From positions 1 to 6,392 of the forward strand of contig JAPOHQ010000057.1 in the NCBI GenBank assembly GCA_029979375.1: a stretch of DNA of 6,392 nt, read 5' to 3'. Numbering within the stretch: the first letter of the stretch is position 1; each line of letters opens with the position of its first letter. Position numbers and translations under genes: made by a program. The DNA is from Microbacteriaceae bacterium (GTDB lineage Bacteria; Actinomycetota; Actinomycetes; Actinomycetales; Microbacteriaceae). Positions 4,093-6,392 of the stretch are shown one piece after another. The notes beneath the pieces were generated by a model. It did not search any database. It worked only from the letters and a program-made list of their open reading frames with translations, and was not told the origin of the DNA.

Positions 4093-6209
4093 CTCTGCGC
4101 CAAAGCCTCGGCATCTAAGCGCTCCAGAAAACTCTTTACCGGTTCGCTGAGCCCCGCCTCGACAGCTTTCTCGGCTAAGGTCCTGGCGTTGACGATGATG
4201 TCGATGTCCTTTGTGACTCGCAGGAGCCTCAGTTGACTTCTTCTTCCCGACTGGTCCTGGCCGAGCACGTCACCTTCGCCGCGAATCTCGAGGTCCATTT
4301 CGCTGAGTTTGAAGCCGTCAGAGGTCTGCTCGAGCGCCTCGAGGCGCTTCCTGGCGAGCGAACCCGTTTCGCTGGCGGAGAGCAGCAGGCAGACTCCGGG
4401 GTGGCTGCCTCGCCCGACTCGACCTCTGAGCTGATGCAGCTGCGAGATCCCGAACCGATCGGCGTCCAAAATCACCATCGCGCTGGCGTTAGGAACATTC
4501 ACGCCAACCTCAATTACGGTGGTTGAGACCAAAACACTTATCTCTCCGATAGCGAATCGGTGCATCACATCGGCCTTACTCTCCGAGTCCATGCGGCCAT
4601 GCAGGAGGGCAATGCTCAGCCCAGCTAGTGCGGCATTCTTCTTGAGAGATTCAAACACTTCCTCGGCGGCAGCGGCTGGGGTGTCGCCTTCGAGAATGTC
4701 ACCCTCGTCCTTACCGGCCTGAATCCTCGGACAAACCACAAACGCCTGACGACCGAGCGAAACCTCCTCTTTGACTCGCTCCCAAACTCTTGATACCAAA
4801 CCCTTGTTTGAGATGTCGACAACGTGAGTCTTGACCTCCTGGCGGCCCTTGGGAAGCTCTCGCAAGGTTGAGATGTCCAGGTCACCAAATGCTGTGATCG
4901 CGATGGTTCGCGGTATTGGTGTTGCGGTCATGGTGAGAACGTGGGGAGGCATCTTTGCCTTCAGGCGCAACAGCTCGCGTTGGCCAACTCCAAACCTGTG
5001 TTGTTCGTCGATGACCACAAGACCAAGTTGTGCAAAGGAGACTTTCTCGGCAATGAGTGCGTGGGTGCCTATAGCAAGAAGGCACTTTCCGCTTGCCATG
5101 TCCAAGAGCGCACGCTTGCGATCCGCAGAGCCCTTGGAGCCCGTGAGCAGCCTGACGCCAAGTTCCCTCGTGAGCTCCGGACCGAGTGCCGCAACCGTCG
5201 ATTGATAGTGCTGCTCGGCAAGAACCTCGGTGGGGGCGAGGAGCGCGGACTGGTGCCCGGATGAGGCCGCCATCAGGACGGCACGAAGTGCAATCACGGT
5301 CTTTCCAGATCCAACCTCACCCTGCAGCAATCGATGCATTGGGTGGCCAGAGCTCAGGTCCCTCTCGATCTCTGAAATTGCCGCCAGCTGTCCGGGGGTG
5401 TATTCAAATGGCAGCTGCTTATCAAACTGCATCGCCAGATCTGTCGAGTCGATTGCGTAGCTTGCCTGGCTCTGCAGCGCTCGCCTGCGCATAACAAGCC
5501 CAAGCTGGAGCGTCAGAGCCTCTCGATGCTTGAGCTGCTCTCGAGCCTCCAGGAAGTCAGCATCCAGCTTTGGGTTGTGAATCTTTCCAAGAAGAGAGTT
5601 CAGGTCGGTTTCCGGAAAGAACTCCGCCAGCGGGTCTTCGAGCCTCTCACTGGCAAGAACAGCCTCGATGGCCTTGGCGATACGCCAGCTCGGCAGGGAA
5701 CCGGTTGCCGGGTAGATCGGGAGCGGCAAGTCTGCCCAGGCCTGTGCGTCTTTTTCCTCTTCGAAGAGCGCATAGTCAGGGTGAGCGAGCTGCAGCTTTC
5801 CGGAAAATACCCCGACCTTGCCGCTGAAGAGCCCCCGCTTGCCCGGCACTAACTGGTTTTGCCGCCAGGATTGCCCAAAAAAGGCAATCTGCATGCTTGC
5901 GCTGCCATCGGAGATTGTTACCTCGTAGATGCTGCCGCCGCGCCCCTTGGTGTAGCGGTGATTTGTCTTGGTGATCTCGCCTACGACCGTTGCCAGCTCA
6001 CCCACCGGCAGCGCTGCGATGTCGGTCAGCTCGCCACGTTTGGCGTATCGGCGTGGAAAGTGCTCCAGAAGCTCGCCGGCATGGGTGTAGCCGAGTTGGC
6101 GAGCAAACGACTTGGCGCTCTTTTCGCCGAGTATCTCGCCTAGAGTCCGACCCTTTTCCAGCACGTAACCATCTTCGGTCCTAAGCCTTTGTTGACGAGC
6201 TAGGCTCAC
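4089..6209 (-). CDS. recG: ATP-dependent DNA helicase RecG
   Basis: RecG is a superfamily 2 helicase that reverses stalled replication forks and processes branched DNA and R-loops. It has 706 residues, the normal length. The N-terminal wedge/OB domain occupies about 1-200 (HFPRRYAKRGELTDI near 50-64). Helicase motifs in order are: Walker A GEVGSGKT (297-304), PTEVLAEQH (326-334), DEQH box (401-404), TMTATPIPRT (427-436), LLHGRM (535-540), STTVIEVGVNVP (562-573), QLRGRVGRG (593-601) and the RecG-type end LEIRGEGDVLGQDQSG (640-655). The GTG at 6209 has AAGG directly against it with no spacing; a second in-frame GTG at 6164 (residue 16) would also keep every conserved segment, so the start is uncertain by 15 residues. 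The stop overlaps the rnhB stop, and the start lies 3 bases from the divergent rsmD. Confidence 0.96.
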   Translation of the reverse strand: MSLARQQRLRTEDGYVLEKGRTLGEILGEKSAKSFARQLGYTHAGELLEHFPRRYAKRGELTDIAALPVGELATVVGEITKTNHRYTKGRGGSIYEVTISDGSASMQIAFFGQSWRQNQLVPGKRGLFSGKVGVFSGKLQLAHPDYALFEEEKDAQAWADLPLPIYPATGSLPSWRIAKAIEAVLASERLEDPLAEFFPETDLNSLLGKIHNPKLDADFLEAREQLKHREALTLQLGLVMRRRALQSQASYAIDSTDLAMQFDKQLPFEYTPGQLAAISEIERDLSSGHPMHRLLQGEVGSGKTVIALRAVLMAASSGHQSALLAPTEVLAEQHYQSTVAALGPELTRELGVRLLTGSKGSADRKRALLDMASGKCLLAIGTHALIAEKVSFAQLGLVVIDEQHRFGVGQRELLRLKAKMPPHVLTMTATPIPRTIAITAFGDLDISTLRELPKGRQEVKTHVVDISNKGLVSRVWERVKEEVSLGRQAFVVCPRIQAGKDEGDILEGDTPAAAAEEVFESLKKNAALAGLSIALLHGRMDSESKADVMHRFAIGEISVLVSTTVIEVGVNVPNASAMVILDADRFGISQLHQLRGRVGRGSHPGVCLLLSASETGSLARKRLEALEQTSDGFKLSEMDLEIRGEGDVLGQDQSGRRSQLRLLRVTKDIDIIVNARTLAEKAVEAGLSEPVKSFLERLDAEALAQS
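6201..6206 (+). promoter_or_regulatory. Possible -10 hexamer for leaderless rsmD mRNA
   Basis: TAGGCT fits the TAnnnT form of a -10 box and ends 6 bases before the rsmD ATG, so transcription could start at the ATG. No Shine-Dalgarno is seen before rsmD (bases CACCTT). No good -35 is visible at the matching distance. It lies inside the recG coding start. Confidence 0.25.
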
Positions 6210-6212
6210 CTT

Positions 6213-6392
6213 ATGAGCAGGATTATCGCGGGTTTGGCGGGCTCGATTCGCCTCGCTCCAGCACCAAGCGGCACCCGCCCCAGCTCGGATCGCCTCAAGG
6301 AGAGCCTCTTTTCCCAGCTTGAGAATCTCGGAGCCATAGAAGGTGCAAACGTGCTTGACCTCTTTGCTGGCACCGGTGCCCTGGGCCTAGAG
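6213..6392 (+). CDS. rsmD: 16S rRNA (guanine-966 N2)-methyltransferase RsmD, 5' part only
   Basis: RsmD uses S-adenosylmethionine to make m2G966 in 16S rRNA within the 30S subunit. Sixty codons are visible before the window ends. They read MSRIIAGLAGSIRL, then GTRPSSDRLKESLFSQL (residues 20-36), then the SAM-binding motif I VLDLFAGTGALGLE (47-60). This order and spacing match RsmD. The gene is cut by the window edge, not broken. It starts with ATG 3 bases from the divergent recG start. recG-rsmD neighbourhood is common in Actinobacteria, though usually in the same orientation, with coaD after it. Confidence 0.92.
   Translation, partial: MSRIIAGLAGSIRLAPAPSGTRPSSDRLKESLFSQLENLGAIEGANVLDLFAGTGALGLE
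6222..6227 (-). promoter_or_regulatory. Possible -10 hexamer for recG inside rsmD
   Basis: On the minus strand these bases read GATAAT, one mismatch from TATAAT. A start about 7 bases on, near 6215, would leave only some 6 bases before GTG-6209, or about 50 before GTG-6164. No clear -35 is visible, and the whole element lies within rsmD codons. Confidence 0.25.

Noticed and set aside
4233..6184. Many plus-strand open frames of 60-124 codons opposite recG
   Set aside because: They overlap a full-length, well-conserved RecG on the other strand, have arginine/serine-rich shadow-like composition and no recognisable domains.
1..6392. Search for mobile elements, CRISPR repeats, tRNA genes or accessory defence genes
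   Set aside because: No regularly spaced repeats, terminal inverted repeats, transposase or integrase-like frames, or cloverleaf-like segments were seen; coding space is almost fully taken by housekeeping genes.

Overview
The window is a block of chromosomal housekeeping genes from an actinobacterium, most likely a member of Micrococcales/Microbacteriaceae. The evidence is the gene order rpsP-khpA-rimM-trmD-rplS-lepB-rnhB, the residue-level character of KhpA, RimM and TrmD, the moderately high GC (upper 50s by eye), and several GTG starts. Tight packing and gene overlaps suggest a fairly compact genome. The genus cannot be fixed from the sequence alone.

Layout. Positions 1-141 hold a leader for rpsP with an extended -10-like box and a hairpin. 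The plus-strand genes follow: rpsP (ribosomal protein S16 with a long Ala/Glu/Pro tail, 142-768), khpA (KH-domain RNA-binding protein, 771-1007), rimM (30S maturation factor, about 1015-1551), trmD (tRNA m1G37 methyltransferase, 1541-2221), a 143-base intergenic leader with a probable promoter, rplS (ribosomal protein L19, 2365-2715), lepB (signal peptidase I, 2730-3479) and rnhB (RNase HII, 3460-4092). On the minus strand recG (4089-6209) converges on rnhB, and the two stop codons overlap. At the right edge rsmD (16S rRNA m2G966 methyltransferase) starts on the plus strand at 6213, only 3 bases from the recG start, and runs off the window.

Functionally this is a translation and ribosome-maturation cluster (S16, KhpA, RimM, TrmD, L19, RsmD). 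It is joined to protein export (LepB) and to genome maintenance on RNA-DNA hybrids and stalled forks (RNase HII, RecG).

The one striking anomaly is rimM. Its reading frame is recognisable and otherwise intact over about 178 codons. However, it has an in-frame TAG at 1072-1074, where a glutamate codon is expected, and no ordinary start codon at the expected place. It is either a very young pseudogene, a sequence error, or a recoded gene. Secondary points are the 91-residue acidic tail of S16, an identical 10-base extended -10 box upstream of both ribosomal-protein transcription units, and a perfect 8-base inverted repeat bracketing the rplS leader. I see no mobile element, CRISPR array, tRNA, phage gene or accessory system, and no evidence of an undescribed multi-gene system.
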